The position numbers were made by a program, and so were the translations under genes. 64,000 nucleotides of DNA, taken from Pseudomonas paraeruginosa PA7. Lineage in GTDB: Bacteria > Pseudomonadota > Gammaproteobacteria > Pseudomonadales > Pseudomonadaceae. Each line of letters begins with the position of its first letter. Position 1 is the first letter of the stretch. Under the pieces are notes generated by a model. The model was not told where the DNA came from and made no database searches. It was given only the letters and a program-made list of their open reading frames with translations. The stretch is from positions 5,882,501-5,946,500 of the forward strand of contig NC_009656.1 of NCBI RefSeq assembly GCF_000017205.1, in the 5' to 3' direction. This document shows, one piece after another, positions 1 through 8,672 of this stretch.

Positions 1-1751
1 ATCAGCTCGGCCAGCGGCGCGCCAGCCATGCGCTCCAGCAACACGCGCTCGAAGACCAGTTGCGGCGCGTGCCGGGCCAGGCTTTCGCGCATGTCGAACA
101 ATGCCGCCTCCAACGCCGCCTCGTTGCGCAGGCCGAGCGCCACGCCGCCGGCCTCGGTCTTGTGCGGCAGTGCGGCGCTGACCGCCTTGAGCACCAGCGG
201 GAAGCCGAGGTCGAGGGCCGCTTCGCGGGCCTGGCCGGGGGTGCTCAGCACCCCCTGGGGCAGCGGCAGGCCGAAGGGTTTCAACGCCTGCTTGGATTGC
301 CACTCGTCGAGCAGGTAGCCATCGCTCGCCAGCGGCCCTGGGCAGATCGGCACCAACGCCGCCTCACCGCGCTCCAGCAGCGCCACACGGCGCTGGCGGT
401 AGCGGGCGATCCGTCCCCAGGCGGCGAGACCATCCTCGACGCCCTGCAGCGCAGCGACGCCCTCGCCGTGCAACAGTTCGCGGGCCCGGGCCGGCAGCAG
501 TTCCGGGAACGCCGAGGCGATGAAGCCGATCTTGCCGTGGCGCTTCAGCGCGGCGCAGTAGCGTTGCAGAAGCAGGTCGCACTGCGGCCGCTCGCCGGTT
601 TCCTCGCCCGGATAGTCGAGCACCAGCAGGGCGGCGTCGGCAGGGCTGCGCAAAGCGCTGTCGAGCATTTCCTCCAGGGCCGCGGCATCGCCCCAGATGG
701 CGGTGGTGAAGTCCAGCGGGTTGGCGATGTTGGCGTAGTCGGGCAGCACCCCGGCCAGTTCGTCGCGCTGTCCGGCATCGAAAGACGGCAATGCCAGGCC
801 GTTGCGCTCGGCGTAATCGGCGATCAACCCGGCGTCGCCGCCGGAGCAGGCCAGCGCGACCAGGCTCGGCCCGCCAGGCAGGTGGCCGCAGGCGGCGGCC
901 TTGAGGGTTTCGACGAAGCTCACCGGGCCGCTCACGCGGATTACCCCGAGGCGCTCGAACAGGCTGTCGTAGAGCGCGTCGGAACCGGCCAGGGAACTGG
1001 TGTGGCTGAGCGCGAGGGCTGCACCGATCTCCGACACCCCGGTCTTCAGGGCGATCACCGGCACGCCTTTCTGCAACGCCTTATAGGCCGCGCGGGCGAA
1101 CCCCGGGACGTTCTTCAGCCCTTCCAGATGCAGGCCGATGGCAGTCACCCGCGGCTCGTCGAGCAGCACATCCATCAGCTCGGCGATGCCCAGCTGCGCC
1201 TGGTTGCCCACCGATGCCATATAGGCCACCGGCAGCGAACGGTCGCTCATCGACAGGTTGTAGGCGAAGTTGCCGCTCTGCGTCAGCACCGCGACGCCCC
1301 GCTCCACCTGCCGACCGCCATGTGCCACCGGCCATAGCGCGGCGCCGTGCAGGTAGTCGAGCAGGCCGTAGCAGTTCGGGCCGAGCAGCGCCATTTCGCC
1401 GGCGGCGGCCAGCAGCCGACATTGCACGGCCAGACCCTGTTCGCCGGTTTCGGCGAAGCCGGAGGCATAGCAGATCGCCCCGCCGGCACCTTTGGCGGCG
1501 AGCGCGGCGACCGCGTCGAGGGTCAGTTCGCGGTTGGTGGCGACGAACGCCGCGTCCGGGCCGCACGGCAGGTCGGCGACGCTGGCCACGCAGGGTACGC
1601 CTTCGAGTTCGGCGTGCTGCGGATTGACCAGCCACAACTGGCCGGCGAAACCGCTTTCGGCACAGCGTTTCAGGGCACGCGCCATGCCACGGCCGCCGAT
1701 GAAGGCGAGATGCCTGGGTGCCAGCAGGCGCTTGAGGTTTTCACGATTCAT
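1..1751 (-). CDS. Acyl-CoA synthetase, ADP/NDP-forming (3' end outside window)
   Basis: The ATG at 1751 opens 583 codons that run off the left edge, so the C-terminus is missing. The protein starts MNRENLKRLLAPRHLAFIGG, a CoA-binding Rossmann domain. A succinyl-CoA-ligase-like part follows, with LTQSGNFAY and LACSGGDAG around the phospho-histidine/nucleotide region. The visible end (GFPLVLKAVSAALPHKTEAG) is the start of an ATP-grasp domain. Such enzymes are typically about 700 residues and activate a carboxylic acid to its CoA thioester at the expense of ATP, giving ADP. It lies 65 bp downstream of an acyl-CoA dehydrogenase and a crotonase on the same strand, which suggests one catabolic operon. 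The substrate cannot be read from sequence. From memory it is PA4978, next to the arginine-transaminase genes aruH/aruI that lie beyond this edge. Confidence 0.85.
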   Translation of the reverse strand, partial: MNRENLKRLLAPRHLAFIGGRGMARALKRCAESGFAGQLWLVNPQHAELEGVPCVASVADLPCGPDAAFVATNRELTLDAVAALAAKGAGGAICYASGFAETGEQGLAVQCRLLAAAGEMALLGPNCYGLLDYLHGAALWPVAHGGRQVERGVAVLTQSGNFAYNLSMSDRSLPVAYMASVGNQAQLGIAELMDVLLDEPRVTAIGLHLEGLKNVPGFARAAYKALQKGVPVIALKTGVSEIGAALALSHTSSLAGSDALYDSLFERLGVIRVSGPVSFVETLKAAACGHLPGGPSLVALACSGGDAGLIADYAERNGLALPSFDAGQRDELAGVLPDYANIANPLDFTTAIWGDAAALEEMLDSALRSPADAALLVLDYPGEETGERPQCDLLLQRYCAALKRHGKIGFIASAFPELLPARARELLHGEGVAALQGVEDGLAAWGRIARYRQRRVALLERGEAALVPICPGPLASDGYLLDEWQSKQALKPFGLPLPQGVLSTPGQAREAALDLGFPLVLKAVSAALPHKTEAGGVALGLRNEAALEAALFDMRESLARHAPQLVFERVLLERMAGAPLAEL

Positions 1752-1816
1752 GTCGGTTCTCGATTCGGAACATGGCAGCCTTCCCCTCTCCCCTGGAGGA
1801 GACGGGAGCCAGGACT

Positions 1817-2977
1817 TCAACGCAGCAACGGCCGTAGCAGTTCGCGGGAAACGATGTGCCGCTGGATTTCCGAAGTGCCCTCCCAGATCCGCTCGATCCG
1901 CGCGTTGCGCCAGATGCGCTCGACCGGTCCTTCATCCATCAGGCCCATGCCGCCGAAGATCTGCACCGCTTCGTCGGCGACCTTGCCGAGGGTCTCGCTG
2001 GCGAACAGCTTGGCCATGCCGGCCTCGCCGTCGGTCATGGTGCCCTGGTCCATCTTCCAGGCGGTGTGCAGGGTCATCAGCTCGGCGGCACGGATCTGCG
2101 TGGCCATGTCGGCGAGCTTGAAGGAAACGCCCTGGTAGCTGCCGATCGGCTGGCCGAACTGCTTGCGCTCGGCCGCCCAGCGCAGCGACAGGTCGAGCGC
2201 GCGCTGGGCCTGGCCGACGCAGTTGGCGGCGACCATCACCCGTCCGGCGGTGAGCCAGGCGTTGGCCACTTCCCAGCCCTTGCCGACCTCGCCGAGTACC
2301 TTGGAGGCCGGCACCCGGCAATCGTCGAAGAAGATCTCGTAGGTGTGGTAGCCACGGTTGCTCACGCATTTCGGTCCGCGCCGCACGGTCATCCCGGGCG
2401 TGCCCTTGTCCACCAGGAAGGCGGTCACCGCGTTGCGCTTGCGACCGTTGTGCTCGTAGCTGTCGGTGACGGCGAAGACGATGGCGAAGTCGGCGTGCCC
2501 GGCGTGGCTGATGAAGTGCTTGCTGCCGTTGATCACGAAGGCGTCGCCGTCGCGCACCGCACGGGTCTTGATCGAATTGGCGTCGGAGCCGGCGCCCGGC
2601 TCGGTGAGGGCGAAGCAGTCGGTCTTTTCGCCCTGCACGCAGGGCAACAGGTAGTCGCCGAGCTGTTCCCCGGTGCAGGCCATGAGGATCTTCGAGGGCC
2701 GCGCGACGAATACGTGGAGGGCCCAGGAGACCTTCGACAGCTCGCGTTCGACCAGCGCCTGGGACAGGTAGTCGAGGCCGCCGCCGCCCACTTCTTCGGG
2801 CATGTTGAAGGCATAGAAACCGGCGGCGAGGGCCTTGCCGCGAATCTGCGCGGCCAGCTCCGGCGACACCGCGTCGGCGCGGTCGACATCGTCCTCGTGG
2901 GGCAGCAGTTCCTTCTCGACGAAGCTGCGCACCGCCTCGACCAGCATGTCCTGTTCCTGGGTCAGCCTGAAATCCAT
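1817..2977 (-). CDS. Acyl-CoA dehydrogenase
   Basis: 386 residues, the usual length for a homotetrameric acyl-CoA dehydrogenase. The FAD/flavin side motif ALTEPGAGSD, the interface motif RKQFGQPI, the QIFGGMG loop and the C-terminal IWEGTSEIQ with the catalytic glutamate are all present, so it should be active: it forms a 2,3-enoyl-CoA while reducing FAD, with electrons passing to ETF. A GTG nine bases upstream (2986) is in frame, but the ATG at 2977 is better placed behind AGGTG. The gene begins 20 bp after the crotonase stop, and its enoyl product would be the crotonase substrate. Recalled as PA4979. Confidence 0.92.
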   Translation of the reverse strand: MDFRLTQEQDMLVEAVRSFVEKELLPHEDDVDRADAVSPELAAQIRGKALAAGFYAFNMPEEVGGGGLDYLSQALVERELSKVSWALHVFVARPSKILMACTGEQLGDYLLPCVQGEKTDCFALTEPGAGSDANSIKTRAVRDGDAFVINGSKHFISHAGHADFAIVFAVTDSYEHNGRKRNAVTAFLVDKGTPGMTVRRGPKCVSNRGYHTYEIFFDDCRVPASKVLGEVGKGWEVANAWLTAGRVMVAANCVGQAQRALDLSLRWAAERKQFGQPIGSYQGVSFKLADMATQIRAAELMTLHTAWKMDQGTMTDGEAGMAKLFASETLGKVADEAVQIFGGMGLMDEGPVERIWRNARIERIWEGTSEIQRHIVSRELLRPLLR

Positions 2978-2997
2978 GGGAATCACCTGCTCGGCGC

Positions 2998-3789
2998 CTA
3001 GCGCCCGCTGAATTGAGGGGAACGTTTCTCGGCCACGGCGCGCAGCGCCTCGGCGGCATCCTCGCTGCGCCCGCAGAGCAGCCCGGCGGCCTGCTCGGCC
3101 CGCAACTGCTCGGCCAGCGAGCGCCCGGCGCCGTCGCGCAGCAGGCGCTTGGTCTGGGCGAAGGCGAAGGTCGGGCCGCTGGCGAGACGCGCGGCGAAGG
3201 CGCCGACCGTCTCAACCAGGCGCTCGTCGGCGACCACCTCGCCGACCAGTCCGGCGCCCAGGGCGCGCTCCGCGCTCCAGGCTTCGTCGAGGAACAGCAG
3301 GCGCTTGGCCGCCTCGCTGCCGAGCAGCCGTGGCAGATGCCAACTGGCGCCGGCGTCCGGGCAGTAGGCCATGCCGGTGTAGCCGGCCTTGAAGCGCGCC
3401 GAGGCGGCGGCGATGCGGAAATCGCAGCACAGCGCCAGGTCCATGCCAGCGCCCACGGCGCTGCCGTTGACGGCGGCGACGGTGGGTTTGTCGAGGGCGT
3501 GCAGGCGACCCATCAGGGTGTGGGCGGCCTCGGTCCAGCCATAGCTTTCCAGCTCGCCACGGGCCTCGGCCGCCGCCCATTCGGCGAGATCGGCCCCGGC
3601 GCAGAAACTGCGTCCGCTGCCGCTGAGGACCACAGCGCGCACTGCCGGGTCGCGCTCACAGGCATCGAGTCGGAGGTGCAGGGCCTCCAGGGTGGGGATA
3701 TCCAGTGCATTGCGCTGTTGCGGACGGTTCAGGACGAGCCAGGCGATCCCGGCTTCGACCCGCGTCTGCAATGGGGAAAGGTCAGTCAT
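2998..3789 (-). CDS. Enoyl-CoA hydratase/isomerase (crotonase family)
   Basis: 263 residues with the crotonase oxyanion-hole segments CAGADLAEW and AVNGSAVGAGMDLALCCDF. It probably hydrates the product of the neighbouring dehydrogenase. The second-glutamate region (YCPDAGASWHLPRLLG) differs from the classical GTIP..GGTQRL pattern of fatty-acid hydratases, so isomerase or another crotonase chemistry is possible. It is the first gene of the leftward group crotonase, dehydrogenase, CoA ligase. The 258 bp upstream contain its promoter region and a possible TetR-type operator at 3843-3856. Recalled as PA4980. Confidence 0.9.
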   Translation of the reverse strand: MTDLSPLQTRVEAGIAWLVLNRPQQRNALDIPTLEALHLRLDACERDPAVRAVVLSGSGRSFCAGADLAEWAAAEARGELESYGWTEAAHTLMGRLHALDKPTVAAVNGSAVGAGMDLALCCDFRIAAASARFKAGYTGMAYCPDAGASWHLPRLLGSEAAKRLLFLDEAWSAERALGAGLVGEVVADERLVETVGAFAARLASGPTFAFAQTKRLLRDGAGRSLAEQLRAEQAAGLLCGRSEDAAEALRAVAEKRSPQFSGR

Positions 3790-3842
3790 GCGGCCCTCGT
3801 TCTTATTGTTGGTTGATGGCGATCACGGCTTTCAGGCAATAC

Positions 3843-3856
3843 TAAACACTCGTTCA
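3843..3856. promoter_or_regulatory. Imperfect palindrome upstream of the crotonase operon
   Basis: TAAAC-ACTC-GTTCA: an inverted repeat T(A/G)AAC-N4-GTT(T/C)A with one imperfect position, 53 bp before the crotonase start codon. Its size and spacing resemble operators of TetR-type acyl-CoA-responsive repressors. The regulator is not identified, and chance occurrence is possible. Confidence 0.3.
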
Positions 3857-3997
3857 ACAAGACCACAATCCACCCATTCGGGTGTATGTAACGGCCCTGC
3901 GGCAGGCGCAAAGCCACACGCCATGCGATCCGCCGAAAAGCGGCGGAGGCCCGCGCGAGCCGGCTGTTACAACTTCGAACAAACCAACCAGGCGAAA

Positions 3998-4026
3998 ACG
4001 AAAACGCCCGCCGGATGCGGCGGGCG
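3998..4026 (-). terminator. Rho-independent terminator of the permease gene
   Basis: A perfect 9-bp stem (CGCCCGCCG/CGGCGGGCG, 4005-4013 with 4018-4026) with a 4-base loop. On the minus strand it is followed by a T-rich tract (GTTTTCGTTTT). It lies 21 bp past the permease stop codon. Confidence 0.88.
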
Positions 4027-4047
4027 TCGGGACCTGCGAATGGCCGT

Positions 4048-5460
4048 TCAGCCGGCCCGTCCCAGGGCGGGGTCGCCCAGTCCCTGCGGCTGCCGGCGAC
4101 GAACCACGTAATAGGCCAGGTAGCAGGCGGCGATGAAGCCGAAGCCCCAGTACAAGGATGGCCGCTGGGTGGGATCGAGGGCGAGGAAGACGAACAGCGA
4201 GCAGCACACGGCGATACAGGCCAACGGCACCAGCGGGAACAGCGGCGCGGCATATTTCAGCTCGGCGACCGTGCCGCCGCCGGCCATGTGCTCGCGGCGG
4301 AAGCGGTATTGGGCGTAGGCGATGACGATCCAGGTGACGGTGCCGGACATCCCGCTCACCGCCATCAGCACCATGAACAGGGTGTCGGCGGCGACCACGC
4401 TGGTCAGCAACGAGAGCAGGGCGAAGCACAAGGTGATCAGCAGCGCGTAGAGCGGTACGCCGCGCGCGCTGAGCTTCGACAGGCCGCGCGGGGCCATGCC
4501 GTTCCTGGACATCGCCCAGAGGATCCGCGTCGAGGCGTACAGGCCGGAGTTACCTACCGAGAGGATGGCGGTGAGGATGACGAAGTTCATCAGGTCCGCC
4601 GCGTAGGGAATCCCGACCATGTCGAAGACCTGCACGAACGGGCTTTCCACCAGCCCGGCCTGTTGCCAGGGAATGATGGCGGAAAGCACGACGATGGCCA
4701 GCACATAGAAGATCAGTACGCGGAACACCACGTTGCGCACCGCCCGCGGGATGCTCTTCTCCGGTCGCTCGGTCTCGCCGGCGGCGACGCCCATGATCTC
4801 GCAACCCTGGAAGGCATAGACCACCGTCATCATCACCGCGAACACCGCCGACAGCCCGTTGGGGAACAGCCGCTCGCCGACCAGGTTGGAGAACATCGGC
4901 GCCGGCGCACCGCTCTTCAGTTCGATACCGCCGAAGATCACCAGCCCCCCGACCACGATGAACACCAGGATCGCCGCCACCTTGATCCCGGCGAACCAGT
5001 ACTCGGCCTCGCCGAAGGCGCGGGTCGCCAGGGCATTGAGGGAGAACAGCACGACCACGAAGAAACCCGACCATAGCCACACGGGCACCTCCGGAAACCA
5101 GCGGGTCATGAGCATCCCGGCCGCGGTGAATTCCAGGCCTACCGTGGAGGCCCAGCTCATCCAGTAGACCCAGCCGATCATGAAGCCGGTCGCCGGGCCG
5201 ATGAAGCGCGTCGCGTGGGCCTGGAACGAACCGGAGACCGGCATCTGCACCGACAGCTCGCCGAGGCAGACCATCACCAGGTACATCAGCACCCCGGCCA
5301 CCAGGTAGGCCAGCACCGCGCCGGCCGGGCCGCCCTGGTTGATGGTCACGCCGGAGCCCATGAACAGCCCGGTGCCGATCACCCCGCCGAGGGACAGCAT
5401 GAAGATGTGGCGGCTCGCCAAGGCCCGGGTGAGTTGCAGTCTTTCCTTGCCTTCAGCCAT
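4048..5460 (-). CDS. Amino-acid permease (APC superfamily, AroP/LysP/GABA type)
   Basis: 470 residues, about twelve hydrophobic segments. The first carries the diagnostic LGGVIGTGLFMGSG substrate-backbone loop, and the APC region continues with MPVSGSFQAHATRFIGP. It is an inner-membrane proton-coupled amino-acid importer. It sits immediately downstream of the AruR/AruS genes (183 bp gap, same strand) and is closed by its own terminator. The neighbourhood suggests arginine or a related cationic amino acid, but specificity cannot be read from the sequence. Recalled as PA4981. Confidence 0.9.
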   Translation of the reverse strand: MAEGKERLQLTRALASRHIFMLSLGGVIGTGLFMGSGVTINQGGPAGAVLAYLVAGVLMYLVMVCLGELSVQMPVSGSFQAHATRFIGPATGFMIGWVYWMSWASTVGLEFTAAGMLMTRWFPEVPVWLWSGFFVVVLFSLNALATRAFGEAEYWFAGIKVAAILVFIVVGGLVIFGGIELKSGAPAPMFSNLVGERLFPNGLSAVFAVMMTVVYAFQGCEIMGVAAGETERPEKSIPRAVRNVVFRVLIFYVLAIVVLSAIIPWQQAGLVESPFVQVFDMVGIPYAADLMNFVILTAILSVGNSGLYASTRILWAMSRNGMAPRGLSKLSARGVPLYALLITLCFALLSLLTSVVAADTLFMVLMAVSGMSGTVTWIVIAYAQYRFRREHMAGGGTVAELKYAAPLFPLVPLACIAVCCSLFVFLALDPTQRPSLYWGFGFIAACYLAYYVVRRRQPQGLGDPALGRAG

Positions 5461-5643
5461 GGCGCACCTCCGGATGAGAGTACGCGCAGGGGTCTTCGAG
5501 ATGGCTCATTATTCTTGTCTCCACTCTGTCAGAGGCCGTGTCTTGCGCACGGATGAGCGGATTATTGGCGGCGGATGTAAGACGCCGTTGAACGCGCGGA
5601 TCGAAGATGTAAAAAGCTGTAAGGAAGTTGTTCGCCGCGCCGC

Positions 5644-7896
5644 TCAACCGGCCGCTGCGTCGGCTTCGCCGAGGAAGCCGGCGCGGCGCAGGGCCTCGGC
5701 GCCGTCGCGGCGCAGGCGGCCCAGGCGTGCGCCCCAGGCCCGCGGGTCGACCCCGGCCGCGCCCAGGGCCTCGCGCTCCAGCTCGCCCAGGCCGGCGCCG
5801 AGCGCCACCAGGCCCATGGAGTGGCAGCTTCCGGACAGGCGATGGGCGATGTTCACCGCCTCGGCCAGGTCCGCCTGGTCCAGGGCTTCGGCCAGCAGCG
5901 GCAACTGCTCGTCCAGGCTTCCCAGCAGGTTGCCCAGCAGTCCGGCGAGCTTGTGCCGCCCCAGCAGGCGGCGGTGGGTCTCGAGCATTTGCCGGTCCAG
6001 CGCGGCGTCCGCCGCAAGCGCAGGCACGCTGGTGCCGACCTCGCCCAGCGCGCGGCGCAGCTCGTCCATCCGCAGGGGCTTGCCGAGCACGCCCTGCATG
6101 CCCGCGGCGAAGTACCGACGCACCATGTCCGGCTGGATGCTGGCGGTGAAGGCGAAGATCGGTGTGACGCGGTTCAGGCCGTCGAGTTGTCGGCGAATCC
6201 CGGCGCAAAGCTCGAGGCCAGCCATCCCCGGCAGGTGCATGTCCAGCAGGATCAGGTCGAAGCGCCGCTGCCGGCACAGCGCCAGGGCCGGCCCCGCGTC
6301 CTCGGCCAGCATCACCCGGTGGCCGTCCCGCTCGAGCAGGCCCTGGGCCACCTCGCGGTTGAGCGCCACGTCCTCCACCAGCAGCACCTCCAGCGCGGAC
6401 ACCGATGCCGCCGGCGGCGTCGCGCCGGGCAAGCTCGCCAGCGCCAGCTCGATCTCGAACCAGAAGGTGCTGCCCTGGCCGACCTGACTCTCCACGCCGA
6501 TCCGCCCGCCCAGCGCTTCCACCAGCCGCTTGCTGATCGCCAGGCCCAGGCCGGTTCCGCCGTAACGGCGGGTCACGGCGTCGCCGCCCTGGGTGAAGCG
6601 CTCGAAGATGCGCTCGTGCATTTCCTCGGGAATGCCGATTCCATCGTCCGCGACGCTCAGCCGCAGTCGCTCGCCTCCTGCGTTGCGCGCCAGCCGCTCG
6701 ACGCGAACGCGCACCTCGCCGGCCTCGGTGAACTTCACCGCGTTGCCCAGCAGGTTGGTCAACACCTGGCGCAGGAACTGCTCGGCGCCGCGATGGCCGT
6801 CATGAACCTGCGGGTCCAGCCACAGGTCCAGCCGCGTGGCGTTCTCCCGCGCCCGCGGTTCGAGCAGGGTGAGGACGTCCTCGAGCAGGCTCCGCAGGGA
6901 GAAATCCACCGCTTCCGGCGCATCCGGCGCTTCCTCCAGCCGGGCGAAGTGGAGGACCTCGTTGAGGATCGCCAACAGTCCCTCCCCCGCTGTCGCCAGT
7001 GCCCGCAGGCGCTGGCGGTCACGCTCGCCGAGCGATGCCTCGCGCAGCAGCTCGGCCATACCCAGGATGCCGTTCAGCGGGGTACGGATCTCATGGCTCA
7101 TGGTCGCGAGGAAACGGCTCTTGGCGCGGTCGGCGGCTTCCGCCTGGTCCTTCGCCCGGCGCAGGCTGGCGGTGCGTCGCTCGACCTGTCGGCGCAACTC
7201 GTCGCGGTCAGCATCGCGCCGGCGGCGATCGGTGCGCAGGGCCTGGCGCATGTCTTCCAGGGCGGCGGCGACGGCGTCGATCTCGTCGCGTTCGCGGTCC
7301 GCCTTGTCCAGTCGCAGCGGTTGTTGCAGGTCGCCTTCGGCGATATGCCCGGCGAACTCGGACATGCGCCACAGGTGCCGGGTGACCAGGCTGTGGAACA
7401 GCCAACTGAGAGCCACCGCCAGGCCGCAAAGGAAACTGCCCATCCACAAGAGGCTGGCCAGGCCGCCGGAGGCCAGCCGGCGATAGACCGCCGCCAGGTC
7501 GATGGCGATCTCCAGCTCGCCCAGTTGCCGACGCTCGCCCCCCGGCGGCTGGTAGCTCAAGGGAAAGCGCTCGACCCGCAGCATGCCGCGTGGACGCTGG
7601 TCGCCCTGCAACAGGTTGAAGTCGGCGCTTTGCAGGCTGACACGGGCGATGTCGGGGAAATCCCCGAGGCCGCGCAACTGCACGTTCAACTGCTCCTGGT
7701 TGAGATCCCACAGGCTGCGCTCGAAGCTGGCCAGGTAGCCGCTGCGGATCAGTTCCAGGCGCGCCTCGATCTCGCGCATTTCACGGCGGTATTCGAAGAA
7801 CAGCTGCACGGCGCCGGCGAGGACGGTGAAACACAGGCTGAACAGCAGCACCCGCCACAACAGGCGCCGCGCCAACACTCCGCCGCGGCCGCTCAC
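5644..7896 (-). CDS. aruS: Hybrid sensor histidine kinase AruS
   Basis: I choose the GTG at 7896, which overlaps the stop of the preceding gene (GTGA), giving 750 residues; an upstream in-frame start would only add residues from inside that gene. Order: one membrane segment near residues 11-34, a short periplasmic sensor loop, a second membrane segment (LASLLWMGSFLCGLAVALSW), HAMP, HisKA with phospho-His 268 (ATMSHEIRTPLNG), HATPase with N box NAVKFT and GTGLGLAISKRL, a receiver with Asp 552 (LLDMHLPG), and an Hpt domain with His 685 (AHRLSGSCHS). All phosphorelay residues are intact. AruS with AruR is known to switch on the arginine transaminase route (aruH/aruI). The assignment rests on gene order and architecture. 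Confidence 0.85.
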   Translation of the reverse strand: MSGRGGVLARRLLWRVLLFSLCFTVLAGAVQLFFEYRREMREIEARLELIRSGYLASFERSLWDLNQEQLNVQLRGLGDFPDIARVSLQSADFNLLQGDQRPRGMLRVERFPLSYQPPGGERRQLGELEIAIDLAAVYRRLASGGLASLLWMGSFLCGLAVALSWLFHSLVTRHLWRMSEFAGHIAEGDLQQPLRLDKADRERDEIDAVAAALEDMRQALRTDRRRRDADRDELRRQVERRTASLRRAKDQAEAADRAKSRFLATMSHEIRTPLNGILGMAELLREASLGERDRQRLRALATAGEGLLAILNEVLHFARLEEAPDAPEAVDFSLRSLLEDVLTLLEPRARENATRLDLWLDPQVHDGHRGAEQFLRQVLTNLLGNAVKFTEAGEVRVRVERLARNAGGERLRLSVADDGIGIPEEMHERIFERFTQGGDAVTRRYGGTGLGLAISKRLVEALGGRIGVESQVGQGSTFWFEIELALASLPGATPPAASVSALEVLLVEDVALNREVAQGLLERDGHRVMLAEDAGPALALCRQRRFDLILLDMHLPGMAGLELCAGIRRQLDGLNRVTPIFAFTASIQPDMVRRYFAAGMQGVLGKPLRMDELRRALGEVGTSVPALAADAALDRQMLETHRRLLGRHKLAGLLGNLLGSLDEQLPLLAEALDQADLAEAVNIAHRLSGSCHSMGLVALGAGLGELEREALGAAGVDPRAWGARLGRLRRDGAEALRRAGFLGEADAAAG

Positions 7897-8669
7897 CAGG
7901 CCTCCGCGCGGTTGCCGGCGAGGCGCCGATAATCGCGCACGCTGTCGTCCAGCCAACGCTGGATGCTGCCGTCGTCGCGATAGCCACGCAGGGCCCGGTC
8001 GATCTCGTCCATCTTCGCCGCCAGCGGCGAGTGCCGCGAGACCGCCACCCGCAGGTAGTCCACCGTCAGCGGTTCAGGCAGCGCACGGATGTTCTCGCCG
8101 CCGGCCAGGCGCTCGGCGAACAGCGTGCCGGTGCGGCGTTCGTGGGCGATGTAGTCGATGCGCTGGCGCACCAGCTTGCCGAAGTTCTGTCGGCTGTCGG
8201 AGACCCATTCGACGTTGCCGTGGCGGCCGACGAAGCGGTCGAAATCCGCCCCGTAGCTTTCGCCGAACAACAACCCGCCGCGATAGCCGGCGAGGTCGCC
8301 GAGGGAACGGATGCGCACCGGCCGCTGGCGGTTGTAGAAGATCGCCACGTCCTCGCGCAACACCGGCTCGGCGGAAAACGCCAGGTCGCGATCGCGCGCG
8401 GGCGTGCGGTAGGCCAGTACCAGGTCGACCCGTCCGGCGGCGGCGTCCAGCAGGCAGCGCCGCCAGTTGCCCAGTACCACCACCTCGACCCGGTAGCCCA
8501 GCGCGCCGAACAGCCGCTTCACCAGCTCCGGCGCCAACCCCCGTACCTGCTGGCCGTCGCTCCAGGAGATCGGCGGGTATACCGGATAGTCGCAATAGCG
8601 GATGGTCTCCGCAGCCTGTGCCATGCCGCCCAGCAGCCATCCGCAGAGTGCCAGCCAGCGGGCCTGCAT
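7893..8669 (-). CDS. Periplasmic solute-binding protein of family 3, between AruR and AruS
   Basis: 258 residues with a short signal peptide ending AQA-AET. The mature part has the SBP_bac_3 layout: ETIRYCDYPVYPPISW at the start, LAPELVKRLFGALGYRVE, then a binding-residue segment LVLAYRTPARD. ATG 8669 is 3 bp after the aruR stop, and the stop overlaps the GTG of aruS by 4 bp, so the three genes are translationally coupled. No ABC permease or ATPase lies nearby. In BvgS/EvgS-type kinases such a domain is fused to the kinase, so I infer this protein is a detached ligand-sensing subunit for AruS. It might instead be a plain binding protein. Confidence 0.82.
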   Translation of the reverse strand: MQARWLALCGWLLGGMAQAAETIRYCDYPVYPPISWSDGQQVRGLAPELVKRLFGALGYRVEVVVLGNWRRCLLDAAAGRVDLVLAYRTPARDRDLAFSAEPVLREDVAIFYNRQRPVRIRSLGDLAGYRGGLLFGESYGADFDRFVGRHGNVEWVSDSRQNFGKLVRQRIDYIAHERRTGTLFAERLAGGENIRALPEPLTVDYLRVAVSRHSPLAAKMDEIDRALRGYRDDGSIQRWLDDSVRDYRRLAGNRAEAW

Positions 8670-8672
8670 GGC

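Noticed and set aside
60-1337. 425-codon plus-strand frame at the left edge
   Set aside because: The minus strand encodes a convincing acyl-CoA synthetase over the same bases.
5821-7932. 703-codon plus-strand frame antisense to aruS
   Set aside because: The minus strand has a complete phosphorelay; the plus frame is Gln/Ala/Arg-rich without motifs.
7897-7956. Upstream ATG for aruS giving 770 residues
   Set aside because: It would lie inside the binding-protein gene; the GTG overlapping that gene's stop gives a better start and a normal N-terminal membrane anchor.
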